From Zygaena filipendulae (Eukaryota > Arthropoda > Insecta > Lepidoptera > Zygaenidae): a DNA stretch of 64,000 bases. The notes below the pieces were generated by a model that worked only from the letters and a program-made list of their open reading frames with translations, searched no databases and had not been told where the DNA came from. The translations under genes and the position numbers were made by a program. Shown in pieces: positions 20,103 through 30,869 of the stretch; the first letter of the stretch is position 1; each line of letters begins with the position of its first letter. Location of the stretch: positions 1,532,501 through 1,596,500 of the forward strand of contig OU015672.1 of NCBI GenBank assembly GCA_907165275.2, read 5' to 3'.

Positions 20103-20317
20103 AACATCGGTGTTCCAACAAAAATTGTTAAATAATTCATTGTTTAGGCTAGTTGTGGTTTTTATATGTGAAAATTTTTAGATTTCTTGCGATCTCTTTG
20201 ATCAATTGATACAAATAGTCGCCCACTAATAGTTTACAATATTGAAGTTGTATTTGTTCAAGTTGTATTTTGTAAAATTGTTTGTGGTTAAATAAACTTA
20301 TAATATTAAAAAAAAAA
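20103..20317 (+). repeat. Possible retroposed transcript 3' end
   Basis: Ends GGTTAAATAAACTTATAATA followed by an A-rich run: AATAAA about 20 nt before poly(A). It could be a LINE or processed-transcript tail, or a plus-strand polyadenylation site. No ORF. Confidence 0.3.
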
Positions 20318-20617
20318 AGAAACAATTATCAAGTAATTTAAATATTTTACTATCGGTAAAAATGTATAATAATATGTGTAAATTTAAACAATGGTAGATA
20401 TAAAAGAATTTTTTTAAATTCAGATTTAGCAATATTAGGCAGCTTAGATTAAAAAAAAAATTAAAATGTTGCAAAAATTGTATAATATTTATTCTATTTG
20501 CCATCTCTGAACATCGATTTATTTTTTAATGATTTTAGAAAATATTACTTTTCAAGCAAGTAGGTAACACCACATTGAAGACAACGGACACCTTAAAGAT
20601 AAATTAAAGACACTTAC

Positions 20618-20729
20618 CATTTTTATGTCCATAATATCCTGTTCCTGATGAAGATCCACTGCCTGTGGAAGAGCCTTGAGGAGGCCTGCCTTCCTCATCC
20701 ACCTCCAAGGGCAAAGGAGTGGGATCCAT
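20618..20729 (-). CDS. First coding exon of an unidentified host gene
   Basis: The minus-strand ATG at 20729 opens 37 codons plus one base (phase 1), starting MDPTPLPLEVDEEGRPP, then a Gly/Ser-rich stretch and GYYGHKN, and running into G|GTAAGTG at 20618/20617, a near-ideal insect 5' splice site. An in-frame TAA lies about 17 codons upstream and the chosen ATG is the first after it. Composition is coding-like and occurs once in the window, unlike its repeat-filled surroundings. I do not recognise the protein. No downstream exon is evident from 20.6 kb to the window edge, so the first intron probably exceeds 20 kb. Confidence 0.7.
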
Positions 20730-20941
20730 TATAACAATGACACTAATCACTTGACCATCACAATTTAATTTGAAATTTTAACAGTGGCAACATTTAAAAA
20801 AACAACCTTGTTTTTTATCTGTACAGAACTTGATTATTTCAAAATGACAAGCATTTTTTCATGCAGATTTGAATTTGGATTGTGTACACTATAATTTTGT
20901 CGAACACTCAACACGCGTCACGCACTTTATCCGTCGGATAT
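20730..20941 (-). other. Probable 5' UTR of the host gene
   Basis: Directly upstream of the ATG. On the minus strand GTGTTTTGTTTCAG precedes position 20941, a good 3' splice-site match. This suggests the exon begins there and an upstream non-coding exon lies further right, but it is inference only; transcription might start inside this stretch. Confidence 0.35.
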
Positions 20942-21230
20942 CTGAAACAAAACACGCTAAGTTTTAATGAGATTTAATATAGATTAAATATGTAGATACC
21001 TACATAGGTAGGTATATCAAAAAATCCTATAATAAGTAAAAATAGTTTAATAAGTTAATTTAAATTTTTGTCTTGAAATATTGCGTAACTAACAAAATTT
21101 ATGAATATTGTATGTAAGCCCTATAACAATTCAATTCTTAATTCAAATTTCCCAATGAAGTCCGTATAGCGGTTCTTGACTTTAATTCAAATTCGCATCT
21201 ATACTTTACTTAAAATAAAACTGTATAGAG
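20942..21230. other. Unassigned
   Basis: Possible upstream intron or promoter region of the host gene; no element recognised. Confidence 0.4.
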
Positions 21231-21269
21231 AGGTCAATTCTGTACATTGAATATATATTCAAAATTAAT

Positions 21270-21632
21270 ATTGGAGGAGTCTGTCTGCCTGTCTGTCTGT
21301 CTGTCTGTCTGTATGTGCACGCATAGGTCAAAAACTACTGAAGGGATTTTAACCAAACTTGGTACGATTGTAGTCCATACTCCTGGGCAGGTTATAGGCT
21401 ATATAACATAACGCTAAGACACATAGGAGCTGATCAGTGACTATAAACTTGAAGCAGGTCGGATGAAAATGCGCTTTCGAGCTCTTATCCTCGCATACGT
21501 TTACTCATTCAAGCAAAAACAGCTGAACGGATTTGGATGAAATTTGACATGCACGTTGTGGGGTACAGAGAAGGACATTCACGCGGGAACTCCGAAATTA
21601 CGGCGGGTGAAACCGCGGGGCACAGCTAGTTA
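21270..21632 (-). repeat. TGTC microsatellite, unclassified repeat, CGH body a
   Basis: (TGTC)n at about 21283-21311 precedes AAAACTACTGAAGGGATTTT; 21500-21632 is a minus-strand body a with head GGTGAAACCGCGGGGCACAG. Confidence 0.6.
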
Positions 21633-21639
21633 TACATAA

Positions 21640-22345
21640 TTATGTGTTCTATTTGATTATTTTAATTGAATCCACACTATGATTCCCCAATCGCAAATGG
21701 GGAAAAGAAGCACGAAGAACTTGATAAGTCCATCTCTGTTCGTTGATAACTTTGAGAGACGATTTTGAGAGTTCATGGCAAGAGCACGCTTTACTTTGAA
21801 TTTCCGAACACGAACATCAATATTTGAAAGGCGAAGCCGGTGCACCGCAGCGTTTGCCGTAAAACGATTCCGAACGAAAAAATCTCTATTTTACAAAAAT
21901 GTTCAATGTATTTAATTTTAGTGTCATTTTTTCTACGTAAAAATTTAGGTTATGTTTAGTACCTACAAATTGGGTTTAATTCGTCAAAAAAGAATCCTAT
22001 TGTATATTTATACCGTTTTTTATTGTTTTTTTTACAAACGTTTATTTTAACTGTCATCAGTGTGTGTAATAGACGCCGAGCAGATCGATTCCAGCTCTTA
22101 GTCTATAATATCTTTGGCAAAACTCCCAAACAAATAGATCACAAAAACTCTAATACATAATTACTTTTCCAATATACTGGTAATAATTAATGACTTGTCA
22201 CCGATGTGAGAAAAACAGAACAAAATAACAAATATGTACATTCTTCTATTTTTTGTTTTATTAGGTAAGACTTGTTCATTAAGTATTCGGGATAAATGGA
22301 ATTAAAAACAAGATTGTACTGTATAATATACATGTTATGTAACAG
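21640..22345. other. Unassigned
   Basis: A 62-codon minus-strand ORF (21845-21657) is present without recognisable homology; nothing else seen. Confidence 0.4.
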
Positions 22346-22349
22346 TTCC

Positions 22350-22862
22350 TCAATCCTACTAATATTATAAATGTGAAAGTGTGGATGTTTGTTACTCAAT
22401 CACACAAAAACGGCTGAACGGATTTGGATGAAATTTGGCATGCACGTTGTCAGGGGTACAAAGAAGGACATAGAGTACTTTTTATCCCGGAATTCCCGTC
22501 GGTTTCTCCCGCGGTAATTTCAGAGTTTCCGCCGAAATTCCGGGATGAAAAGTATCCTACGACACTCAGGATCTCTGTAGCTTCCTAAAAGTGAAACAAT
22601 TTTCAAAATCAGTGCAGTAGATCCAGAGATAGCTGTTCCCCGTGGTTTTACCTACGGGAAATTCGGAGTTCCCGAGGGAATTCCGAAATAAAAAGTACCC
22701 TATGACACTTAGGATCACTGTAGCTACTGTAGCTGTACTATAAGTGAAAGAATTTTCAAAATTGGTTCAGTAGATCCAGAGATTACCCCTCACAACGTCA
22801 CAAACTTACAAACTCGCAAACAAACTCACAAACTTTTGCTCTTTATAATATTAGTATAGTGA
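22350..22862. mobile_element. CGH body a (-) fused head to head with body-b dimer (+)
   Basis: 22350-22490 is a minus-strand body a ending at its head; 22491-22862 is a plus-strand body-b dimer with junction GATCCAGAGATAGCTGTTCC. Confidence 0.75.
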
Positions 22863-22869
22863 GTACTAT

Positions 22870-22945
22870 ATTAAGAGTAAGTTTTCAATAAAATTCATTC
22901 ATTCATTCATAAAATTCATTCATTCATTCATTCATTCATTCAATC
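22870..22945. repeat. ATTC microsatellite after an AATAAA
   Basis: TTTTCAATAAAATTCATTCA then (ATTC)n; likely the tail of a degenerate retroposon. Confidence 0.6.
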
Positions 22946-23055
22946 AACTAGCTGCCCCGCGATTTCACCCACGATAATTTTGGAGTTTCCGCGGGAGTTC
23001 CGGGGTAAAAGTACTAAGTCCTTTTCCATATCCCTGACAACGTGTACGCAAAAGT
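22946..23055 (+). repeat. CGH body c, 3' truncated
   Basis: CTAGCTGCCCCGCGATTTCA head; CCCTGACAACGTGTACGCAA body start. Confidence 0.65.
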
Positions 23056-23427
23056 AATACTTTAAGAAACCATGTGAACGAGAGGGGGACGTGTACGTCC
23101 ATATTATAGAAATAGTTGGCGCACCCCAGAGCTTACAATATCACTCGTAATATAATAGTAAATACCTAGAGAAAACACAAAAATACAATACAGCAAAGCA
23201 TTCAGGCGCACGTTCTAATCTTTTTTCCTCCACTGAGCCGCTAACGGCAAGCGCGAGCTTTGATTTCATCGAGGGTTCCGTTCCCACGTCGGTACCAATT
23301 TATATAGAATAGACGTTTGAAATTAATCAATTAGTGCTTGATTCAATTAGGATGGAATTGGAAATTAAAGGCGAGGGTTGGAGGGAAAGTACCGTGGCGT
23401 AACTTCACCGATTTCCTTAATTTTTAT
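23056..23427. other. Unassigned
   Basis: No gene or recognised repeat. Confidence 0.5.
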
Positions 23428-23429
23428 AG

Positions 23430-23488
23430 TTAACCAACTGTTCCCCCGCGGTAATTTCGGAGTTCCCGCGGGAATTCCGGAGTAATAA
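23430..23488 (+). repeat. CGH head only
   Basis: CTGTTCCCCCGCGGTAATTT and GGAGTTCCCGCGGGAATTCC. Confidence 0.7.
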
Positions 23489-23703
23489 GGTAGAATATTT
23501 ATACTTAAAGGATGTCCAACAAACTCTATTTGCAAAAAATCGTTTTGATTATGAAATCAACAATTTGAAATTTGAAGAAGTACCCTATGACTTACAAATA
23601 ATAAGCTTATACATAGATTACTCGTTTCATGTCGGAATCTCCGAGGCAATCCCGAAATCCACATAGGCGAACTCACGTACAGAACGTTAGATAGTAACGT
23701 AAT

Positions 23704-24097
23704 TTTTCATTACTCATACTCGGAAAGTAGGTCTGAAGTTGCCTGAGAAGCGGGTTAAAAGTAACACTTTTCAGCCCTAGGGAGAATCGCTTTCAACTGA
23801 CAGCTGGATACTGCAGAAACTCAAGTATTTTATTTATGTCATAGGGGGCATACTTACTGGCCAGTAGCACACCTAATGGTTGATTTATGTAAAATAAAAT
23901 TCACTCATTTTTTTCTTTAGCTAATTCCTATTTTTATTTTGACTTTCCTTGCATTCGTAATGAAAAGCACAGTGTTTTCCTCGGGATAAAGACTTATTTA
24001 GTCCCTCAAACTGTTGCGCCCTCACTACGCTCGGGCGCCAAATCCCGTCTCGGGACTAAATAAGTTACTTTCATCCCTAGGATAACAATGTACTATT
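23704..24097 (+). mobile_element. CCCTAGG element, copy A
   Basis: Non-coding, about 394 bp, from TTTTCATTACTCATACTCGG to CCTAGGATAACAATGTACTA. Internal marks are GTTGCCTGAGAAGCGGGTT and CGGGCGCCAAATCCCGTCTC. Other copies are at 40308-40906 (+) and 41176-41564 (-). Class unknown; no clear TIR. Confidence 0.7.
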
Positions 24098-24164
24098 TAA
24101 AGTGCCTGCGTACTGTACCTACGTAATTTTATATTTTTCTTCATTTTTCGCATTTAATTTTGTC

Positions 24165-24265
24165 AATGACAATGTTTTAGTAGTTAAAATATCTTCTATA
24201 CTTCTTTAATTATGGCGAAACGCCAATGACAATGCTAGATTGTTCCCCGAGATAAAACACGGTTA
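24165..24265 (-). repeat. GAA-tailed SINE, internal fragment
   Basis: TTATGGCGAAACGCCAATGA and GCTAGATTGTTCCCC match the middle of the full-length copies. Confidence 0.65.
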
Positions 24266-24322
24266 ATTCTCTCAAAAAAAAACTATTTTTTTTCTTAAAA
24301 AATTACTGCTGATAGGGAATCC

Positions 24323-24526
24323 TTACCATTATAAGTGTGAAAGCGAGTTTGTTTGTTTGTTTGTTTGTTACGTTTTCACGCTTTAACGGCTCAACCGATC
24401 ATTATGAAATTTTGCATACCTACACGTTGTCAAGGGTAGAGAAGGTACTTTTTATCCTGCAATTCACGCGGGATCTCCGAAAGGCGAAATTAACTCGGGC
24501 GTAACCGCGGGTAACGGCTAATATAG
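24323..24526 (-). repeat. CGH, body c
   Basis: Begins at the tail side with AAGTGTGAAAGCGAGTTTG and (TTTG)n; head GGGCGTAACCGCGGGTAACG. Confidence 0.7.
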
Positions 24527-24577
24527 AATAACTCACTTTCACCTCTACCCGAAAACAACCCTTATGTTTATTTACAT

Positions 24578-24772
24578 GCTAGCGGTTCCCCGCGGTTTCA
24601 CCCGTGGTAGTTTTGGAGTTCCCATAGGAATTTTTGGATAAAAGTACCCTATATCACACGCAGGACTACCGCAGTTTTCTATAAGTGAAAGAATTTTCAA
24701 AATCGGTTCAGTATATCCAAAGATCGTGACAAACTCACAAACTTTACCTCTTTATAATATTAGCATATAGAC
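24578..24772 (+). repeat. CGH, body b
   Basis: CGGTTCCCCGCGGTTTCACC head; AGTGAAAGAATTTTCAAAAT body and TTTATAATATTAGCATA end. Confidence 0.75.
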
Positions 24773-25087
24773 GTATGCACAAAAAAAACATGTGAATATT
24801 CTATATTTATATATTAAAGTTATAACGCTGACGTATGTATGTCTACACTCTACATGCATGCATCACGCCTCGCATCATTCCAATAGAAGATGGAGCGTAT
24901 TCTTTAAGCGTATACTTAGGTAGACGTATAGGTAGACGTATTATGTTATTTTTTGTAGGTAACTCTTCGCATATAATTTTTCTGCAAAATTGAATATGTG
25001 GAGATCCGCAGGAGAATGAAAATTAACCAACATAATATGAAGTTCAAAGGATTGCAAAGCTCACTACTTGTACATAGTATGATAATA

Positions 25088-25281
25088 CCAGCTGTGTCCC
25101 TCAGTTTCACCCGCGGTACTTGCGGAGTTCCCGCGGGAATTCCGGGATAAAAAGTACCTTATGTCCTTCTCTGCACCCCTGACAACGTGCATGCCAAATT
25201 TCATCCAAATCCGTTCAGCCGTTTTTGCGTGATCGAGTAACAAACATCCACACTTTCACATTTATAATATTAGTAGGATTG
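25088..25281 (+). repeat. CGH, body a
   Basis: TGACAACGTGCATGCCAAAT and ATAATATTAGTAGGATT; close to the copy at 19073. Confidence 0.8.
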
Positions 25282-25283
25282 GG

Positions 25284-25654
25284 TACTTAGTACGTTCAAG
25301 GTGGAGGCAGGGCACCTCGTTAAAGACCCTCCTAGCTACGTCATTGAATATGAAGATTTTGTCACGATATTGGCTATTGCTTTGTACACAGTACACTGTA
25401 CAGTCCAGGCAAATGCGTATCCAATTTACGGAATAAATCCGTTATTATCCGATCCGCTCGTGTGTTTATTAAGAGGCACGTTCGCCGTTGACAAATTGGA
25501 TATGGAAATTTAATTACACTGCGGTGCAATTCGTAGTGTGCTCCAAAAGTTATTTGAATTTTCAAAATCCACTCAGTGATTAATAGACGATTACATGCAA
25601 CACTATAAATGGATATCGTTTTTTAATTAAAAATATGGCAATTAAAATCGCAGT
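25284..25654. other. Unassigned
   Basis: Two overlapping short ORFs on opposite strands, no coding support. Confidence 0.4.
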
Positions 25655-25657
25655 AAT

Positions 25658-25987
25658 AGGGATGTTGACGACTTTTGAAAAGCAAAATTCTAATTAGTCC
25701 GTCAGTTAGAAAATAAAAAAACAATAGACACGTATTTTTTGCTTTTTTAAATAAATTAAAATATACAGAAATAAAGCGCATTAAAGTTTAGGGTGAGGGG
25801 GTCGTGACGTCACTAACCGCAAAACCGCCATACAAAATGTCAGAATAGTGACGTCACGCGAAATTTCAACTCAATATATCGCCGTTATTTTTTGATTACG
25901 TAAAAAAAGAAAAAATACATGTCCCATATTTTTTAATAATCTACAAGACGGACTAAAAAATAAAAATTAGTCAATATGCCCATTATA
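25658..25987. mobile_element. CRE-MITE, full-length copy
   Basis: About 330 bp with ends AGGGATGTTGACGACTTTT and GTCAATATGCCCATTA; sub-terminal AGTCCGTCAGTTAGAAAATA and CTACAAGACGGACTAAAAAA. Two perfect TGACGTCA motifs at 25805-25812 and 25849-25856. Non-coding; TIR DNA-element derivative by structure. Confidence 0.8.
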
Positions 25988-26049
25988 AAGTACCAAGATA
26001 AGAAGTCCGATTTTCGAATATAATACATATATGGCAATTCTAATCATTT

Positions 26050-26226
26050 TGTCATAAATACAAGTGTGAGTTTGTTAAGCTATCACGTCTCAACTACTCA
26101 ACCGATCGTCGATCGTCATGAAATCCTGCATGTACGTTGTCAGGGGTACAGATAGGATATTTTTCATCCCGGAAATCTCCCGAAAACTCTGGAATTAACG
26201 CGGATGAAACCGCGGGAAACGGTGTT
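26050..26226 (-). repeat. CGH, body c
   Basis: GTACGTTGTCAGGGGTACAG body; head GGATGAAACCGCGGGAAACG. Confidence 0.7.
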
Positions 26227-26282
26227 AAAATATTTCAACACTGAACTAAGGTAACAAAAGAAATGAAAACAAATTAAGTATC

Positions 26283-26566
26283 TTAATATATATAAATCAC
26301 GTGTCATGTTGTTTGTCCGCGATGGACTGCGAAACTACTGAACGGATTTTGATTAAATTTTGTAACCATTTATAATATGGTCCAACTTAAATGTTTTTAT
26401 GCCGGAATTCCCGCGGGAACTCCGGCACCAATGCGGGGAACAGCTAATCACCGTAAACTATTGTCAGGGTACAAAGAAGGACATAGAGTACTTTTTTCCC
26501 GCAACCTCCGCAGGAACTCCGAAATTACCGCAGATGAAATCGCGGAGGACAGCTATAGTCTATACA
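26283..26566 (-). mobile_element. CGH body-d composite, second locus
   Basis: Same order and junction (CAGCTAATCACCGTAAACTA) as 15593-15868: body d, head piece, body-c piece, head. The head ends GATGAAATCGCGGAGGACAG. Confidence 0.8.
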
Positions 26567-26639
26567 TATAATAAAATTTTAACAGTCGATGTCTGTACAT
26601 GGGAGATAAATAAGAAAAAATAAATTTAGGCGACTCTAT

Positions 26640-26836
26640 GAAGTGATATAGAAGCCAAAAATACCGTTTTTTGAGATTTTTCTGTCTGTCTGTCTGTCTG
26701 TTTGTATGTTTGTTTTCGTGCTACGCAAAAACTGCTGCACCAAATTTAATGCGGTTTTTTTGTTGTATTGAAAAAGGGTCTAACTTAGATATTCATCTTT
26801 AATCTAGAACTCGAGATATTAAAAAAAACGCTGGTC
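26640..26836 (+). repeat. TGTC microsatellite and unclassified repeat
   Basis: (TGTC)n then CGTGCTACGCAAAAACTGCT; family unknown. Confidence 0.5.
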
Positions 26837-26837
26837 A

Positions 26838-27030
26838 TCTTACTAATGTTATAAATGTGAAAGTGTGGATGTTTGTTACTCAATCACGCAAAAACAGCTG
26901 AACGAATTTGGATGAAATTTGGCAAGCACGTTATCAGGGGTACAGAAAAGGATATAGGGTAGTTTTTATCCCGAAATTCTTGCGGGAACTCCGAAATTAC
27001 CGGGGGTGAAACCGCGGGGCACAGCTATTA
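26838..27030 (-). repeat. CGH, body a
   Basis: AAAACAGCTGAACGAATTTG body; head GGTGAAACCGCGGGGCACAG. Confidence 0.8.
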
Positions 27031-27035
27031 ACTTA

Positions 27036-27975
27036 TAAAAGCAAACAGAGCACGTAACTAAACATAAAAAATATCAAGACAAAATATAGTTCAAAAATAG
27101 TGCAAACAGTCTCCGTTAAAAAGTAATTAATAAGTTAGTCACCTACTAAAATTGTTTGAACCTACCTACTAGTGTGAACCCATAACTTTGCCCGCCACAA
27201 CACACCGCAGTGTTAACCAGTTTCCACTGAAAACGGACATTTGTGGCGACCGTGGCGTTGCTTGCGTGCACTCCGTCTGCGCCTGTGGTTTAATGCGCTA
27301 GCCACGGCCAGCATAGAAACCGGACCTAATCTAATGGCACTAATGGACGCATTTGGAATATGATAATCAAAATGGCGCCTTCATCTAGTGCACAACAAAA
27401 ATGGTGGACTGCGTTCCAAAACTAAACTCTCCATGTGATATTTATTTACTTACTTTAATCCACAGCACTTAAAACACTAATTAACAGTATATTTAAACAC
27501 AAATTACTGCCAATTATGGATTAACGTATTGTAAACTAATAAGACAAAAATATACTACAATAAACAAAATACAAATTTACTAAACTTACTTTAATATTTA
27601 TTTTAATATTTAATATTTACTTTAATATTTATTTAAAGTAATCTAAACTAAGCAGTATTACTTTCGTATACATTTATACAACACCATATTACTTATGTAT
27701 GCATATTACGTGTGTGTGTCTGTTTGTGATGATGATGATGATGATGATATGTGTGATATGTTTCCGAGCGACACGTGACGTTAAATGAAGCTGTACTCCG
27801 AGTCCACGCCGAATTCGCGCACCTATACTATTTCGACGGGTGGTTTGGTAGCACACCACTGTGTATCAGCTATAAGTATACCATATTATACGGATGCTGA
27901 TTCCGAACGCAGCCTATGGTCTAGTGGTTCGACCACGGATTCTAACATTTTTGTGACGCGTCAGACTCAGTCTGA
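27036..27975. other. Unassigned, with a GC-richer unique segment
   Basis: 27180-27430 is richer in GC and free of recognised repeats, with AAAATGGCGCCTTCATC near 27369. It could be an exon or regulatory DNA, but no long ORF is seen. A (GAT)n run lies at about 27727-27748. Confidence 0.4.
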
Positions 27976-28321
27976 GCTTTCCTCGCGGTTTCACACGCGT
28001 TAATTTTAAAGTACCCGCGGGAGTTCCGGGATAAAAAATGCCCTATATCTCTCTCTACACCCATGAAAACATGTTTGCATAATTTGATCGATCGGTATCG
28101 ATCGATTTGTTAGGGTGTGAAAGCGTAATGAACAAACAACCTAGCTGTGCCCCGAGGTTTCACTCGCGGTAATTTGGGAGTTCCCGTGGGAATTTCGTGG
28201 TAAAAAGTACTCTATATCACTCAGGACTACCGTAGCTTCCTATAAGTATAAGAATTTTCAAAATTGGCTCAGTAGATAAATTACAAACTTTACCTCTTTA
28301 TAATATAATATTAGTATAGAT
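27976..28321 (+). repeat. Two CGH copies in tandem (bodies c and b)
   Basis: 27976-28138 ends in a body c with a GATCGATCGGTATCGATCGA palindrome; 28139-28321 starts CTAGCTGTGCCCCGAGGTTT and carries body b. Confidence 0.75.
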
Positions 28322-28322
28322 G

Positions 28323-28686
28323 GATTTATACAATTTTTTTCCTAAGCTAGTAATAATACAAAGAGGAGTCTTAATATGAGATTCACCATGAAATCATGAA
28401 AATCATGAAATTCGTATTTGAAAAGCCCTGACGATCCACCTTATCTCAACATAAAATATTTGCCAACTAAAATTATACCACAACTTTTAAACTAAACTGG
28501 TGATGTCAGTCACTCGACGAAATGTATTCATTTAGTTTTTAAGCCACCATCTGTACCTACAGTGGTTCCGGTTACGTCATATTTGGATACACGCCAAAGT
28601 TTAATAAGACACACTCTCCACTAAACGCAAAAAATTCTGACACCAGTCCTTTCGAGCAATAACAAAAAATTATATTATTTTCAATT
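28323..28686. other. Unassigned
   Basis: No gene or recognised repeat. Confidence 0.5.
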
Positions 28687-28687
28687 C

Positions 28688-29045
28688 AACTAGCCGTCCC
28701 CCACGCGGTAATTTCGGAGTTCTTGCGGGATAAAAAGTACGCTTTGTTGTTCTCTGTACCCCTGGAAACGTGTAGGTGCAAAATTTAATGGTGATCGGTC
28801 TAGCCGTTTACGCGTGATGCCGTGACTGAGGGATATAGATATGTATTCAAAAGCTGTATTTTCTCCCGCGATAATTTTGGAGTTCCCGCGGCATTATTTC
28901 ATACAAACTTTGCCCCCCCCCCCCCCTTAGGGGTAAAATTTCGGAAAATCCTTTCTTATCGGACGCCTACGTCATACAAAGAACACACCCTCCAAGTTTC
29001 AGGTCTCTACGATCAGTCGTTCAGGACAAAACATGTTAAATGTAT
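28688..29045 (+). repeat. Two CGH copies (bodies c and f)
   Basis: 28688-28830 body c (TTAATGGTGATCGGTCTAGC); 28860-29045 body f (CCTCCAAGTTTCAGGTCTCT) with a 14-C homopolymer near 28913. Confidence 0.75.
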
Positions 29046-29426
29046 AGGTGATTAAAAGTAGGTACTCAACAAATCCAGACTAAAAAAAAACTGTAGGTAT
29101 ACCTACAGATTATTATTCTTTTTTTAAATTTATATGCGACAGCTAGAAAAACAAACGAAGAGATAAGATAAAACTAATTCAAATTCGATCAGTTTTGCAC
29201 AGCTTGCGCAACGCAACTCGTTCTGTTGCAGTGGAGGGAGACCTTTGTTTACAAAACAGTCTTCGAGAATTGAAAATGGGTGAATATTTTTAAATGTTTA
29301 TTTTGTTTTACGCACCACTTTACTTCTCATGTTAAATATTTTATTGACGTGCTTTGATGTTTTTATGTGTTTATAATGATATTAGGTACCTAAGGGATTA
29401 TTCGTTGAATTTTCTTATTTATTTAG

Positions 29427-29592
29427 GTACTAGCTGTGCCCCGCGGTTTCACCCGCGTTTGTTTTGGGATCAGGAACCCTTGGCGGACGCAGGCAGAACA
29501 ACCCGCCAAAGTTTCATCACAATCGGACCAATGGTTTCGAAACGCCTAGAGGACAGACATACAAACATTCGTTTTTATTTATAAAAATATAG
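29427..29592 (+). repeat. CGH, rare body i
   Basis: CTAGCTGTGCCCCGCGGTTT head joined to CAGGAACCCTTGGCGGACGC and TTTCATCACAATCGGACCAA, a body seen once here. Confidence 0.7.
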
Positions 29593-30660
29593 TCGTACTC
29601 AGAGAGAAGGTAATTACGTCGTACTTACTCGCCTAATACAAGTTGAAATCGTAGATACATTCTTGTTGCTTAGAAACTAGCTTTTTGGCTGTCGCTATGG
29701 TAATTTCCTTTTAAAATGTCATCGTAATTTTCAAGGACAAAATGGAAACAAAAGCTTTGAATGACGTAAGTGTGGCGGAAAAGTGCAAGCAATTTCCGCT
29801 CAGTGCATCTAATGATTTATTTAATTACCTATATAAAATTAATAAAAAGACCTTTTTATTTTTATTTTATAATGATCGAAAAACCAGTTTTTCGGTTACA
29901 GGTAAAACTTCGGAAGGCCGGACAAAGCTGAAAGATGTCGCTAGTTGATGGAGTGTTCCAAATAGGTAAATTCATTTTAAATAATAGTAACATACTGTTT
30001 GAGTCTTATTTGCTTTAAAACTGTAGCATAATATGTTTATAAGGACGTTCAAGTGAAAAAAACCATATGCGAAAAAAATACTTATCGTAGTTTTGTTTTA
30101 TATTTCCTCTTTTTAGCTTATGGTCTTTAGGGTAGCGTATTATATTTTAAAAATAACTTCGAATTTCCACAGAAAATGCCATTTGTTTTGGAACGGCCTC
30201 CATCTTGAATCTTTTTGACACTTTTTATCCCCAAAAGATAAAAATCTACTCAAGAGGAGAGCCAACGGTTAATTCTACATCAACTTGGCAAACGTTGAGC
30301 AGGAAGCGGGTGCAAAAAGAAATAGTTATGAATGAACGAGAAAAGTGACCGGTCAGACTTGCGCGTAACCGGACCCGGCGCGCGGCGGTTGCGTCGGTGT
30401 TGCCAGCTGAATGTTTGTGCAGCTTCGCTGATTTATTGGTAATGTTGCAACTACCAACGCAGTCTGCTGCGGATGTTATAAATCAATATATCTATACGTA
30501 TACCAATAGTAAAAGTGTAAACTTGACGTACCGCGCACATGGGATATTTATAAAGAGGGTTGAAGAATAACCAGTAGAAACTATTTAAGTATATTTACGG
30601 AAAAATGGGTGATACATAGGTACTGCGAAAAGTTAAATGGATGATTTTTTGCTAAGAAAT
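29593..30660. other. Unassigned, with GC-rich CpG-dense patch
   Basis: 30330-30480 is unusually CpG-rich for this window (CCGGACCCGGCGCGCGGCGG). No repeat match inside the window; candidate regulatory or first-exon DNA. Confidence 0.4.
29742..29948 (+). CDS. Small ORF, 68 aa, hypothetical
   Basis: ATG in the context AAAATGG; begins METKALNDVSVAEKCKQF, ends at TGA. No domain recognised. A GTAAGT inside it (29766) could be a splice donor, making this an exon start, but no matching acceptor was established. Probably chance. Confidence 0.18.
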   Translation: METKALNDVSVAEKCKQFPLSASNDLFNYLYKINKKTFLFLFYNDRKTSFSVTGKTSEGRTKLKDVAS

Positions 30661-30664
30661 AATC

Positions 30665-30868
30665 TTTTTTTTTAATTTTTTTTTAATGCCATATGGGGTA
30701 AACGGGCAAGTGGTACACCTGATGGTAAGTGATTACCGCCGCCCATGGACATCTGCAACACCAGAAGCCATGCAGGTGCGTCGCCGACCTGGAATGGGGA
30801 TAGGAACTGGCTTTCAAGTGGGGCTGCCGGAACACACCGTCAGGTGCTTGGTGACAGATTTACAACTT
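30665..30868 (-). mobile_element. tRNA-derived SINE, 5' truncated
   Basis: On the minus strand it runs from AAGTTGTAAATCTGTCACCA to CCATCAGGTGTACCACTTGC and an A-rich tail. The same body is in 35418-35736, which also keeps the tRNA-like head. Confidence 0.75.
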
Positions 30869-30869
30869 T

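Noticed and set aside
26377..26623. Overlapping ORFs in the CGH composite
   Set aside because: Heads of CGH elements are GC-rich and stop-poor, so short frames arise in them by chance; stops differ between copies.
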